Below are positions 1 through 8,932 of a stretch of 64,000 bases of DNA, one piece after another. Positions within the stretch are counted from its first letter, which is position 1; every line of letters starts with the position of its first letter. The position numbers and the translations under genes are program-made. The notes under the pieces were generated by a model, which saw only the letters and a program-made list of their open reading frames with translations, searched no databases and was not told the DNA's origin. Origin of the DNA: an uncultured archaeon (GTDB lineage Archaea > Thermoplasmatota > Thermoplasmata > Thermoplasmatales > Thermoplasmataceae); contig CP009479.1 in NCBI GenBank assembly GCA_000965745.1, forward strand, positions 1,746,457-1,810,456, in the 5' to 3' direction.

Positions 1-86
1 AATGGTGTCTGCCATTCTCCCCCTCTTATGAAAAGTACCTACTACCATATTAAGGCTTGAGGCTTAAGATGTAGGCTCAGAACAGT

Positions 87-575
87 TTACTGGCGCCAGA
101 CCCTTATTCTCCAGACATAGAGCAGGCTGATGACGTAGTTCAACGGATAAGCCGCCAGGGCTCCGCCAATGTTTGCAATGACCGGGTTGATTCCAAAGTT
201 GTAATAGATAAGCAACTGTACAATAATTCCAACAGCACTGCCAGCCGCGTATATCAGCTCAAACTTGATGAGCCGGATTAACAGGCCCACCCTTTCCCCG
301 CCATGATTGCCCTCATTCCTCACAGTCCACCATTCATTGGCGAGGAAGCCGAAGGCAACACTGAAGAAGACTGCCGCAACATTGATCGGGATTATGTAGT
401 AAACTCCGAATGCGAAAAGCCCCCATGCAAGGATTGCTTCCTCAAGGCCAAAGGATATTATGCTCACAGTGGAGAATTTTGATCCTCTTATGATGTTTGA
501 AATCAGTACCCTGTACTTTCCTTTCTCCATGAGTATCATCTCCTCTTCGGCATGTTTGAGGACCCGACGGCGCAA
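87..575 (-). CDS. GtrA-like four-helix membrane protein
   Basis: Predicted integral membrane protein of 162 residues with four hydrophobic segments (about residues 37-59, 60-80, 105-127 and 131-154), the length and topology of GtrA-family proteins. That family is usually linked to moving or using lipid-linked sugars during cell-surface polysaccharide synthesis, which suits the glycan genes further along. The TTG at 573-575 lies about 30 bases downstream of a TATA-like box at 601-610, which favours this start; an ATG at residue 16 preceded by GAGGAG is an alternative start giving about 147 residues. The family call rests on hydrophobic pattern and length, not on a catalytic motif, and the sugar substrate cannot be told. 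Confidence 0.6.
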   Translation of the reverse strand: MRRRVLKHAEEEMILMEKGKYRVLISNIIRGSKFSTVSIISFGLEEAILAWGLFAFGVYYIIPINVAAVFFSVAFGFLANEWWTVRNEGNHGGERVGLLIRLIKFELIYAAGSAVGIIVQLLIYYNFGINPVIANIGGALAAYPLNYVISLLYVWRIRVWRQ

Positions 576-600
576 CTCAAAGAACGGCCTGCCATGGGCA

Positions 601-610
601 ATATTTATTG
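601..610 (-). promoter_or_regulatory. TATA-like box for the GtrA-like gene
   Basis: On the minus strand the sequence reads CAATAAATAT, centred about 30 bases upstream of the TTG start at 575. This is close to the archaeal TATA-to-start distance of a leaderless mRNA. Confidence 0.4.
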
Positions 611-659
611 CCGCCCAAGCTTAAAAATGTTGCAACTCAAATATTCCATAACGTTCGAG

Positions 660-1838
660 TCAGCTGGAAGACTTTCCCGGCATAACTGCATTTAAGGCCT
701 CTGCTATTTTGAGCATCTTGCTGTCGTCCCCGGGAGCTCCGCTCACCATCAGTCCAGTCGGAAGACCGCTGGCGAATCCTGATGGAATGGATATCGATGG
801 GGCACCCACGACGTTGAAGAGTTCCGTGTTCCTGATCAGGCTTTCCCTGTAATTTTCCTCATTACCGATAACGTCAAGTATCCTGGGCGCGGTAATGGTG
901 GTTGTCTGCGAAACGATGACATCGTAGTCATACATGACCTCGTTGAACTGGGCAACCATCTCCTTTCTCAGGGACAGTGCCTCATCATAATCGCTCTTCT
1001 CAATACCACTCCCAGACTGCAGAACATTCCTCACATCGGGAAAATAATCGCATGCGTGATCCTTCAGCATATCCTTGTGTGCTTCATACCCGTCCCTTGC
1101 GGACACAAGCCTCCTGACCCTGTTGCCTTCCTTCTCCAGAAGAGGTATATTGGCATATTCCGCCGTGGTCCTGCCACTCCCGGACCTGACTTTGTCGAGG
1201 AAGGACGAGAAATTCATATCACGCGATTCCCCGAGGATCCCGATCTTTATCCCGTCCGAGCTCCAGTCCATATCCTCTATGTTTGGGAATAATTCCCTGG
1301 CAACCCATTTCAGGGTCGTAAAGTCCCTGGTGATGAGGCCGGTTGTTTCCATTATGTCTGAGAATGGAATTTCAGAATCGCTCCTGGCATACATGTTTGA
1401 CGGCTTGTAGCCAATCACGCCGCAGAGGGAAGCCGGGATGCGTATTGATCCACCTGTGTCTGTTCCCACGCCTACATCAACGTAGCCAGCCGCCACTGCA
1501 GCAGCCGATCCTCCCGATGATCCCCCGCAGATCCTGTCCATGTCGAACGGGTTCCTGCATGGCCCCATCACGGAGGATGTGCTGGTTGCACCGACCCCGA
1601 ATTCATGAAGGTTTGTCTTCCCGGAAATTTCACCACCGTTGAAGAGGATTGTCTGGGCAGTTTTTGAGTGTTTATCGGCAACATGGTTGAGCATTACCCT
1701 AGAACCGGAAGTGCACCTCATGCCCTTTACCGGTATGGAGTCCTTTATCCCGAAAGTCATCCCGTTGAGGGAGCCTGAATCCCTTTCCTTCACCGATTCT
1801 ATCGAAATGAAAGAGTTTGTAATGTCCCTTACACCCAT
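660..1838 (-). CDS. Amidase-signature family amidohydrolase
   Basis: Cytoplasmic amide hydrolase of 392 residues. The amidase-signature Ser-Ser-Lys triad is visible: Lys32 in GIKDSIPVKG, the cis-Ser pair S107/S108 in CGGSSGGSAAAVAAG, and the nucleophile Ser131 in GTDTGGSIRIPASLCG. At 392 residues it is shorter than most family members (about 450-500), mainly by compression of the C-terminal part. The family includes GatA, indole-acetamide, nicotinamide and peptide amidases, and the substrate cannot be read from sequence. No gatB or gatC lies beside it, so a tRNA amidotransferase role is unlikely. It sits among M20, M24 and hydantoinase genes, which suggests amide-nitrogen scavenging. A TATA-like AAAATTAAT at about 1864-1873 precedes the ATG. 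Confidence 0.8.
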   Translation of the reverse strand: MGVRDITNSFISIESVKERDSGSLNGMTFGIKDSIPVKGMRCTSGSRVMLNHVADKHSKTAQTILFNGGEISGKTNLHEFGVGATSTSSVMGPCRNPFDMDRICGGSSGGSAAAVAAGYVDVGVGTDTGGSIRIPASLCGVIGYKPSNMYARSDSEIPFSDIMETTGLITRDFTTLKWVARELFPNIEDMDWSSDGIKIGILGESRDMNFSSFLDKVRSGSGRTTAEYANIPLLEKEGNRVRRLVSARDGYEAHKDMLKDHACDYFPDVRNVLQSGSGIEKSDYDEALSLRKEMVAQFNEVMYDYDVIVSQTTTITAPRILDVIGNEENYRESLIRNTELFNVVGAPSISIPSGFASGLPTGLMVSGAPGDDSKMLKIAEALNAVMPGKSSS

Positions 1839-1897
1839 GGCGATCTATCAACGACTGGACAATGATTAATTTTGTGTAATCTAGACAACCATGCAAA

Positions 1898-1930
1898 AAG
1901 GTGTTTAAAAGAAATAAAAAATAAAAAAAA
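1898..1930 (-). terminator. T-rich terminator after the solute-binding protein gene
   Basis: Directly after the stop codon of the solute-binding protein gene the minus strand is very T-rich, with runs of eight, six and four T. Such tracts end transcription in archaea without a hairpin. It separates this gene from the amidase. Confidence 0.45.
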
Positions 1931-4726
1931 TTAGTTGTAGGAAAGGTAGTTGTAGAAGTAACTACCTGTTCCTGCAATCAGCGGGTTGTCGTTCCACTGA
2001 GTTATGGACTGTGAGTCCACGTGGGAGTTGACAACCCTGTTTACAACACTCTGGTATAGGTATATGTCCATGGTCATGTTCACCAGTTCTTCGTTCATCC
2101 TGTGGAAGTATTTCTCACGTACTGCCTGGTTGCTGGATGCTGTCGCGTTGTTGTAGTATGACTGCATGTCTGTCAGGTGCTGTGCCTGTGCTGCATATCC
2201 GAGGTTATTCGGATTGGAGAGGTTTCCTCCGCCCATCCATCCCGGAGACATGTAAGTCTGGAATGAAAGGGAGAGGGATGGATATGCAAGCGGCCCAAGG
2301 TTGGACGACGGAGTCGTCAGTGAAGGTATCCAGTTGCCCGGGTATATTGTCATCGGGTTCTGGCCATTCACGGACAGTGAAAGCCATTCCGGGAATGAAA
2401 TCTTCACTATTGTCAGCTTGACACCGGGTATGACGTTCTGAAGGCTGGTCTGCCACGTGCTGATTGCAATTGGCGTGGAGAAATCATTCTTCAGGACGAA
2501 TACAGGTATGTCAAGAGTCTGGCCGTTGTAAGTTGTAACTCCGTTTTGTACAGCTATGTTGACCTTGGCGGCATCACTGCTCATGAACTGGTCCCAGTAC
2601 GTCTTCGCAAGCTGCAGGTTGAAGTAGGGCACATTTCCATTGGTCGTGCTGTTGAGGTCGGATATGCTCTGGGAGAATCCCATTCCCTGCTCCAGGAAGC
2701 CGGCGAATCTCTTGCCCACCTGAAGGTTGGGGTAAGCCGGGTTTCCGAGCTGGTGCGACAGGTAGTACTTGTAGTTGAACGAATACGCGAACGCCTTCCT
2801 TACGCTGTGGTTCGTGAACAGGTTGAATGGAAGGTTGGCCTTCGATGTGTATGACTTGTGCAGGAATGATATGTTTATGTTTGTGTTGAAGTTGAACCAG
2901 TATATGGCAGGCGTAACAAGGCTCAGTACCTTGACTTTGCCCTGGTTCTGCATGTTCACAACGGAGCTCCAGTCTGATGTCGGCATCTGGCCTGACTGGG
3001 ACTGGTTGGACTGAAGCATCAGTGAAATCGTGGACGGTGAGCTTACGTAGTCAATGATTATCTTGCTTATCTTTGCCTTGGGGAACCAGGGACCCGGTGA
3101 AACGAAGTTCGGGTTTGATACCAGGACAATCTGCGATCCGGGTATGACGTATGCAATCTTGTAAGGACCGTCGGACAGCACATGGTTTTCAACGTATGTA
3201 TTGTAGTGTGGTGCGTTTCCCTGCTGTTCATAGTTCTTGAATCCTTTCGGAGTCCATGTTATTCCTGCTCCATGCGCCTGCAGCCAGTTTGCGCTTGTCA
3301 CCTGGCTTCCATAGTTGTCGAAAGTCTGGAACACAAGGTTCGGGGACTCAGGCTGCTGGAAGTGGAACGAGATTGAATTGGTCGCGTTGTCCACAGTCAT
3401 GTTGTTTGTTATGTTGTAGAACGTGTTCGTCTTGAGGTAATTGCCAGGCAGCATCAGCGGCGCCTGTATGTAAGCGGGCGTTGTCGGGGAGCCTCCTGCG
3501 AAGAGCAGTGTCCTTGTGAGTGAATACATTACGTCCCATGCTGTCACCGGCTGGCCGTTCTGCCATTTTGTGTTGTTGCTGATGTAGAACGTGTAGTTCT
3601 CATAGGGCTTCAGGTGCACCGTGTACGAAACGCCTGAAGGTGTCATTTCGGTGTAGTTCTTTGTGTTGTTGTTGATCATGCCATTTGCAGTTGTTGGAAG
3701 CGCTGTTGCAAGCATGGGCTTGAACGTGTTCTCGCTCGATCCGTTAAACATGACAAGCTGCTGGTATGTATTCATCAGAAGCTCGTAGCTGACCGTGTCG
3801 AATACGGTTGCGGGGTCAAGCTTGGAATAACCGCCATTCTCAAGTTCGGCGTTAACAAGCACCGTTCCGCCGGTCTGTGTCATTACGCTTGCCTTCTGGA
3901 ACACTGCAACATCGACATAGTATGTGGTGTTGTACTCATTTGCCTTGTCCAGAGCTCCCGTGGTGCTGTTAAGCATGGGTGCGGTCGTCGTTATTACCTT
4001 AAGCGAATACACTCCCTGTTTCAGGCCCGATACGTTCAGGAAGGAATTCCCCTCGTTGAGTATGTATCCACCCGCTGAACTGTTGAAACTGTATGCGTAG
4101 GTATCGTTCTTCACGACCGTTGTGTTCTGGATGATTGACACTTCCTGGGATATTACCTGGTAAGTCTTGTTTGCAGGCGGCGTGTAATATCCTATCCCGA
4201 AGGAAACGTGTGAGCCCGGTGAAAACACGTATGAGTTGTTCACAAGTTCACTCGATGACGAAGCCCTGTTCAATGTCAGAAGGCCAACGGACTCCTGGGG
4301 AGGCTGGGATGTCTGTGTAGCTTCAACGGGTATCAGATTGTTCGCTCCCGAATAAACCGATCCGCTGTAGTTCACCCTGTAATATATAAAATAATTTCCA
4401 GGTGCATTGTAAACGTGTGTTACGTTTAGGTCAGTAGTTCCATTGAAAGCAAATGTGTGAGAAGAACCGTCCCCGAAGTAAACCTGTACCGAGGAGAAAT
4501 CCTTCTTCGTGTTTAGCAGGAAGCTGTAGGCACTGCCTACACTGACTACCTGCTGTGCGTTAGTGACCGAAGGTGTCGCTGTGTTGTTTCTATTATGTGT
4601 TACTATTGCCAGTATCGAAAGACCTGAGACTATTACTATTACGGCCAAAATGATGGCCAATCTCTTCTTCCTGTTTGGATTCCCGTGGGAAAGTACTGGC
4701 TCGTTACTAGAGTCGTTTTTTTCCAT
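1931..4726 (-). CDS. Membrane-anchored family-5 solute (peptide)-binding protein with PKD-like domain
   Basis: Extracytoplasmic binding protein of an ABC importer for peptides or similar solutes, 931 residues. A short basic N-terminus is followed by one hydrophobic segment (about residues 22-42) that would anchor it in the membrane. Next comes a PKD-like beta domain (about 55-130, with YFGDGSSHTF and HVYNAPGNYF), a linker region, then the long SBP_bac_5 domain (about 300-920, with NTKWQNGQPVTAWDVMYSL, the typical family-5 entry motif). Family members are usually 500-600 residues, so the extra N-terminal domain is notable. More than twenty N-x-S/T sequons mark a likely heavily glycosylated surface protein. 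No permease or ATPase genes occur in the window, so its partners are elsewhere. Confidence 0.85.
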   Translation of the reverse strand: MEKNDSSNEPVLSHGNPNRKKRLAIILAVIVIVSGLSILAIVTHNRNNTATPSVTNAQQVVSVGSAYSFLLNTKKDFSSVQVYFGDGSSHTFAFNGTTDLNVTHVYNAPGNYFIYYRVNYSGSVYSGANNLIPVEATQTSQPPQESVGLLTLNRASSSSELVNNSYVFSPGSHVSFGIGYYTPPANKTYQVISQEVSIIQNTTVVKNDTYAYSFNSSAGGYILNEGNSFLNVSGLKQGVYSLKVITTTAPMLNSTTGALDKANEYNTTYYVDVAVFQKASVMTQTGGTVLVNAELENGGYSKLDPATVFDTVSYELLMNTYQQLVMFNGSSENTFKPMLATALPTTANGMINNNTKNYTEMTPSGVSYTVHLKPYENYTFYISNNTKWQNGQPVTAWDVMYSLTRTLLFAGGSPTTPAYIQAPLMLPGNYLKTNTFYNITNNMTVDNATNSISFHFQQPESPNLVFQTFDNYGSQVTSANWLQAHGAGITWTPKGFKNYEQQGNAPHYNTYVENHVLSDGPYKIAYVIPGSQIVLVSNPNFVSPGPWFPKAKISKIIIDYVSSPSTISLMLQSNQSQSGQMPTSDWSSVVNMQNQGKVKVLSLVTPAIYWFNFNTNINISFLHKSYTSKANLPFNLFTNHSVRKAFAYSFNYKYYLSHQLGNPAYPNLQVGKRFAGFLEQGMGFSQSISDLNSTTNGNVPYFNLQLAKTYWDQFMSSDAAKVNIAVQNGVTTYNGQTLDIPVFVLKNDFSTPIAISTWQTSLQNVIPGVKLTIVKISFPEWLSLSVNGQNPMTIYPGNWIPSLTTPSSNLGPLAYPSLSLSFQTYMSPGWMGGGNLSNPNNLGYAAQAQHLTDMQSYYNNATASSNQAVREKYFHRMNEELVNMTMDIYLYQSVVNRVVNSHVDSQSITQWNDNPLIAGTGSYFYNYLSYN

Positions 4727-4956
4727 AGTATTTCACCAAACAAAATCGGAGAAACATAATACCATTCAATAAGTAATTTGTCCTCAAAACAAATTTTTGG
4801 TATTTTACTCATTAATTTAAATACTATATCGGATAAATTTATTATATACATTTAAGTAAGGGGTAAGAAAATTGTAGAATTGACAATCCCGTTTTATGTT
4901 TCCCGAATAAAAGATAAACAGACATTTTGAAATAAAAGGTAGCCGATCCATGACGT

Positions 4957-6153
4957 ATGTCTCAATTAAGCCTGAACAAGGAAGTGGTAGATTATCTGAT
5001 CAAGGCAAGAAGACACCTGCACCAGTATCCGGAACTGAGTTTCGAGGAGCACAGGACAGCGGAATATGTTGAAAGAGAACTGGATTCAATGGGCATCCCG
5101 CACAGGAGAATGGCCAAAACAGGTGTGGTGGCAGATATCATGGGAAAGGAAAAAGGTCCCACAGTGGCACTCAGGGGCGATATGGATGCACTTCCGGTAG
5201 AGGAGGACAGTGATCTTCCATTCAAGTCAAAGAACAAAGGGAAGATGCATGCCTGCGGACATGATCTGCATACAGCAACGATACTCGCAATAGCAAAGCA
5301 GCTTGTTGACAGCAACCTCCCCGTCAGCGGGAATGTCAGGCTCATATTCCAGCCGAGTGAAGAGCATGCTCCCGGCGGAGCGCTAAGAATGGTTGAGGAG
5401 GGAGTAATGCAGGGCGTTGATTATGTTCTGGGGCAGCACACACATCCTAGGATGGAAGCGGGGAAGGTCGGCCTTTACCCGTCAACGATGATGGCCTACA
5501 CCGATGACTTTTATGTTGAGATAACTGGATCAGGGGGGCATGCAGGCTATCCTCAGGAAGCGCCGAACCTGGTTCTTCTTGCAGCACAGTTCATTGATAC
5601 TGTCCAGTCCATAATCTCGGTCGGGAAGGATCCTTTTGACCCTGCGGTAGTGTCGTTCTGCACCATACATGGCGGGGAAAAGGAGAATATAATCGCCAGG
5701 AACATCAAGATCGGCGGGACAATAAGGACTCTTAACCTGAAAACAAGGGAGACGATAATGAAGCGCATGGAGACTATGCTGGCAGGAATATGCAATACCT
5801 TTGGCGCGGAGTACACCATCGCCCTGGAAGAAGGTTATCCGGCTCTGACAAATGACCGGGAGGTGACTGGCATTCTTGGCGAAGTGGCAAAAGAGCTTCT
5901 TGGTGAAGAGAATGTTTCCTATCCCCTGCCCGACCTTGGCGGGGAGGACTTCGCCTACTTCACTCAGAAGGTCCCCGGAACCTACTACTATCTCGGTGTC
6001 GGAAGAAAGGAGGGAAACGATGACAACATATGGCACAGCCCCACATTCTTCATAAATGAGGAGGCACTGGAAATCGGCGCAACCCTCCTGTACAGGACTG
6101 CAATGAAGCTCCTGGAGAAAGAGGGTGCCGAGGGCGGTGGAAGAATTGCATAA
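4957..6153 (+). CDS. M20 family metal-dependent amidohydrolase/carboxypeptidase
   Basis: Predicted cytoplasmic amidohydrolase of 398 residues, M20D type (N-acyl-amino-acid, hippurate or carboxypeptidase-like activity). Motifs are intact: GDMDALPV, the metal-binding MHACGHDLHT, the catalytic Glu pair in QPSEEHAPGG, GQHTHP, the dimerisation-domain GSGGHAGYPQ and the C-terminal GGEDFAYF. Length is normal for the family. The ATG at 4957 has an AT-rich box (GAAATAAAAGG, 4930-4940) about 22 bases upstream. The stop overlaps the start of the next gene by 29 bases, so the two are probably co-transcribed and translationally coupled. It could deacylate or decarbamoylate products of the enzymes beside it; the substrate is not determined. 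Confidence 0.88.
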   Translation: MSQLSLNKEVVDYLIKARRHLHQYPELSFEEHRTAEYVERELDSMGIPHRRMAKTGVVADIMGKEKGPTVALRGDMDALPVEEDSDLPFKSKNKGKMHACGHDLHTATILAIAKQLVDSNLPVSGNVRLIFQPSEEHAPGGALRMVEEGVMQGVDYVLGQHTHPRMEAGKVGLYPSTMMAYTDDFYVEITGSGGHAGYPQEAPNLVLLAAQFIDTVQSIISVGKDPFDPAVVSFCTIHGGEKENIIARNIKIGGTIRTLNLKTRETIMKRMETMLAGICNTFGAEYTIALEEGYPALTNDREVTGILGEVAKELLGEENVSYPLPDLGGEDFAYFTQKVPGTYYYLGVGRKEGNDDNIWHSPTFFINEEALEIGATLLYRTAMKLLEKEGAEGGGRIA

Positions 6154-7336
6154 ATTCCCGAAGGAAGAGTATCTTGAAAGGATTGAGAAGCTCATGGGAC
6201 TGATGGAAGAGAAGGGCGTTGACTCAGTTTACCTCTCTTCCGGGATATCATTCGCATATTTCACGGGTTTTGCCTATCTGGCGACTGAAAGGCCGGCGTG
6301 CATGATAATAACCAAGAAGGGGGGCATCACCTTCATGGGGCCCTCCGTGGAGAAGGACCACCTTTTCAGCCAGACCGATCTTGTATCTGAAATCAGGACC
6401 TATCTCGACTACCCCGGGGATGAGCACCCGGAGGTGCTGTTCTCAAGGTGGATAAAGGAACTGAAACTGCCTTCAAGGATGGGTGTTGAATCCATGCAGT
6501 TCTACCCGTCCGCATATGGGTATGAAGGCCCAGAGATCAGGGAAGGGCTGCCAGATCTCACATTGGTGCCAATGGGGAGTGATATCTACAGGCTAAGGAG
6601 GATCAAGAGCGACAATGAGATTGAGGCCATAAGGGAGACCATAAAATGGGGCAATCTTGCACACACCTACCTGCAGGACTACTCCGCAGATAGAAGATAC
6701 GAATTCGAGGTTTCAGTTGAAGCATCCCTTGAGGCATCGATCGCAATGAAGAGAACTCTCGGGAAGAGCTACACGCAGAAGAGGTTCCTCAGCACTCCAG
6801 TTGAAGCGGTCTTCATGGGCCAGCTTGGAGAGCATTCCGCATATCCGCACTCAATCAGTGCAGACAGGCCCATGAAACATGGCGATATTCTCGGAACGTG
6901 GGCATACGCCGATGTTGAAGGCTATTTCTCGGAACTGGAGAGGAACATGTTCCTCGGGGAGCCTGATCCCAAAACATACGAGTTTCACCAGCTTCTCCTC
7001 AAGCTCCAGCAGACAGCCTTCGATGCAATAGTTCCAGGCGCCAGGGGATCTGACGTCGACAGGGCGGTCCATAAATTTGCGAAGGATCACGACCTTGAAA
7101 AATACCTGAGGCACCATTCCGGCCATAACATAGGACTGGAGATGCACGAGGCACCTTTCCTTGATGTGGGCGACCACACGCCGATCATGCCGGGAATGGT
7201 TTTCAGCGTGGAACCGGGGATCTATGTGCCAAAGCTTGGTGGATTCAGGCATTCAGACACAGTAGCAATGAGGGAGGATGGCCCTGAAATACTGACCTAC
7301 TACCCGAGGGAGACGGTGGAACTGATTATAGAATAG
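6125..7336 (+). CDS. M24 (creatinase/prolidase fold) hydrolase with degraded metal site
   Basis: Member of the pita-bread fold M24 family, 403 residues, with an N-terminal creatinase-like domain (about 1-155) and a C-terminal catalytic domain. GTG start inside the preceding M20 gene. Prolidases need five metal ligands, Asp-Asp-His-Glu-Glu. Here the two Asp positions appear to be Trp259 and Glu270 (in TWAYADVEGYFSELER), the His region is conserved (HHSGHNIGLEMHEAP), one Glu is present (E363 in SVEPGIY), and the last Glu is Ser377 (GGFRHSDTV). This pattern fits metal-independent creatinase-type C-N hydrolases better than Xaa-Pro peptidases. With hydantoinase, M20 and amidase genes alongside, an amide or guanidino-type small molecule is a plausible substrate; this is inference. 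Confidence 0.8.
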   Translation: MPRAVEELHKFPKEEYLERIEKLMGLMEEKGVDSVYLSSGISFAYFTGFAYLATERPACMIITKKGGITFMGPSVEKDHLFSQTDLVSEIRTYLDYPGDEHPEVLFSRWIKELKLPSRMGVESMQFYPSAYGYEGPEIREGLPDLTLVPMGSDIYRLRRIKSDNEIEAIRETIKWGNLAHTYLQDYSADRRYEFEVSVEASLEASIAMKRTLGKSYTQKRFLSTPVEAVFMGQLGEHSAYPHSISADRPMKHGDILGTWAYADVEGYFSELERNMFLGEPDPKTYEFHQLLLKLQQTAFDAIVPGARGSDVDRAVHKFAKDHDLEKYLRHHSGHNIGLEMHEAPFLDVGDHTPIMPGMVFSVEPGIYVPKLGGFRHSDTVAMREDGPEILTYYPRETVELIIE

Positions 7337-7375
7337 ACTGAGCACCCATCACCTTATTTCTGATTGTATGCGACT

Positions 7376-8932
7376 TCATTCTGCACCGTAGCCGCCACCG
7401 CCCGGGGTCTCAACAACAACTTCATCACCGGGCATGAGGGTTGTGGTGAACTTCCCGGGCATATCTTCAATCTTTCCATCCCTTATTATCCTGATTCTTG
7501 AACCCTCTCCGGCGGTTCCCCCCTCAAGCCCCCATGGCCTGGTCCTGAACCTTTCCCCGATCACTGACAGGGAACATTCCTCCGTTACCCTGAATGACCT
7601 TACTATGCCATCTCCTCCCCTGTATCTTCCTGAACCGCCACTTCTTTCCCTGAGATTGTTCGAAGTGAAAACAAGCGGGTATTCCATCTCGGCAATCTCC
7701 ACAGGTGTATTCAGCGTGTTAGTCATGTTGGAATGCACACCTGAGACTCCATTTCCTGAGGGCCTGGCACCAGACCCACCGCCAATGGTCTCGTAATAAG
7801 CCCAATAATCTCCGTTGCTCCTTCTTCCACCAAGCATTACGTTCATCATGGTCCCTGAGGAAGCCGCCGGAACTGAACCTTCTAGGGCACTGCTCATTGC
7901 GAGCAGTACAACATCGGCCACACGCTGCGTCGTCTCGACATTCCCGCCACCCACTGCAAAAGGCTTGCCGGGATTGAGCAGCGATCCCTCAGGCGCAAAG
8001 AATTCCACAGTCTCGTAAAAGCCATGATTGGTGGGGATATCCGAACCGATGAGGCTCCTTATCACAAAGGCAGTAGCAGAATATGCCACCCCCGGAACAG
8101 CATTGAGTGGCTTCCTGACCTGGCTGCTTGTGCCGGTGAAATCGGCCAGAACCCGGCCGTTACCGATTGAAACTCTTACCTTGAGGGGAATATTCTCCTC
8201 ATCCAGTTCGAGGTAATCAACAGCCTCATAGACGCCTTCTGGCCACCCTCCAATCTCCTTTTCCGCAAGTTCCCTGGAGTGCCCGACTGCCTGTGACCAG
8301 GCATCAAGGACATTTCCCTCGCCAAAACGCTTGAAGAGGGAGACCACCCTGTTTATTCCCATCCTGCTGGCAGCCATCTGGGCGTTAACATCACCCACAG
8401 CAGTAAGCGGGTCCTTGAAATTCTCCCTTATGATCGACAATATTTCATTGTCCAGGATTCCACGCTTCAGGATCTTAACAGGGGGAATCACCATGCCTTC
8501 CTCATGAAGCGTTGCCGCCGATGGATTGAGGCTCCCGGGTATTGGGCCGCCCACATCCACATTATGCGCCTTGTTGATTACATACGCGAGCAGACGGTCA
8601 TCAACGTAGACTGGCGCAATAACTGTAACATCATTGAGATGCGTTCCTGAGATATACGGGTCATTGAGGATAAGCATGTCTCCGTCATCAAGTGAAATTC
8701 TGTTCTTTTCCATCCACCTCATGATGTTTTCTGCGCCTATCTTGAATGATCCAAGATGCACGGGTATGTGTTCCGCCTGGGCCACAATCCTTCCCTGTAG
8801 GTCAAGGACAGCACAGCTGTGGTCCATTCTTTCCCTTATATTCGGTGATATGGCGGACCGCTTGAGTGCTATTCCCATTTCCTCTGCGATGAACTCAGTT
8901 GCCTTTCCTATCAGTTCCCATTTCACGCCCAT
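7376..8932 (-). CDS. hyuB: Hydantoinase B/oxoprolinase-type subunit HyuB
   Basis: Beta subunit of an ATP-dependent hydantoinase, N-methylhydantoinase or 5-oxoprolinase, 518 residues. Recognised by the N-terminal IAEEMGIALKRSAISPNIRE, DMLILNDPYISGTHLNDVT and the C-terminal GGGSGARPSGNGVSGVHS and PGGGGYG segments, all standard for HyuB. Length is typical (about 520-570). Its ATG overlaps the last 10 bases of hyuA (8923-8932), so the two subunits are translated from one message. With HyuA it would open a lactam or hydantoin ring using ATP. The exact substrate (5-oxoproline, hydantoins, N-methylhydantoin) cannot be told from sequence. It converges with the M24 gene, whose stop is 40 bases away. 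Confidence 0.88.
   Translation of the reverse strand: MGVKWELIGKATEFIAEEMGIALKRSAISPNIRERMDHSCAVLDLQGRIVAQAEHIPVHLGSFKIGAENIMRWMEKNRISLDDGDMLILNDPYISGTHLNDVTVIAPVYVDDRLLAYVINKAHNVDVGGPIPGSLNPSAATLHEEGMVIPPVKILKRGILDNEILSIIRENFKDPLTAVGDVNAQMAASRMGINRVVSLFKRFGEGNVLDAWSQAVGHSRELAEKEIGGWPEGVYEAVDYLELDEENIPLKVRVSIGNGRVLADFTGTSSQVRKPLNAVPGVAYSATAFVIRSLIGSDIPTNHGFYETVEFFAPEGSLLNPGKPFAVGGGNVETTQRVADVVLLAMSSALEGSVPAASSGTMMNVMLGGRRSNGDYWAYYETIGGGSGARPSGNGVSGVHSNMTNTLNTPVEIAEMEYPLVFTSNNLRERSGGSGRYRGGDGIVRSFRVTEECSLSVIGERFRTRPWGLEGGTAGEGSRIRIIRDGKIEDMPGKFTTTLMPGDEVVVETPGGGGYGAE

Noticed and set aside
1056-1869. Plus-strand frames across the amidase gene
   Set aside because: They are antisense to clear amidase coding sequence and show low-complexity composition.
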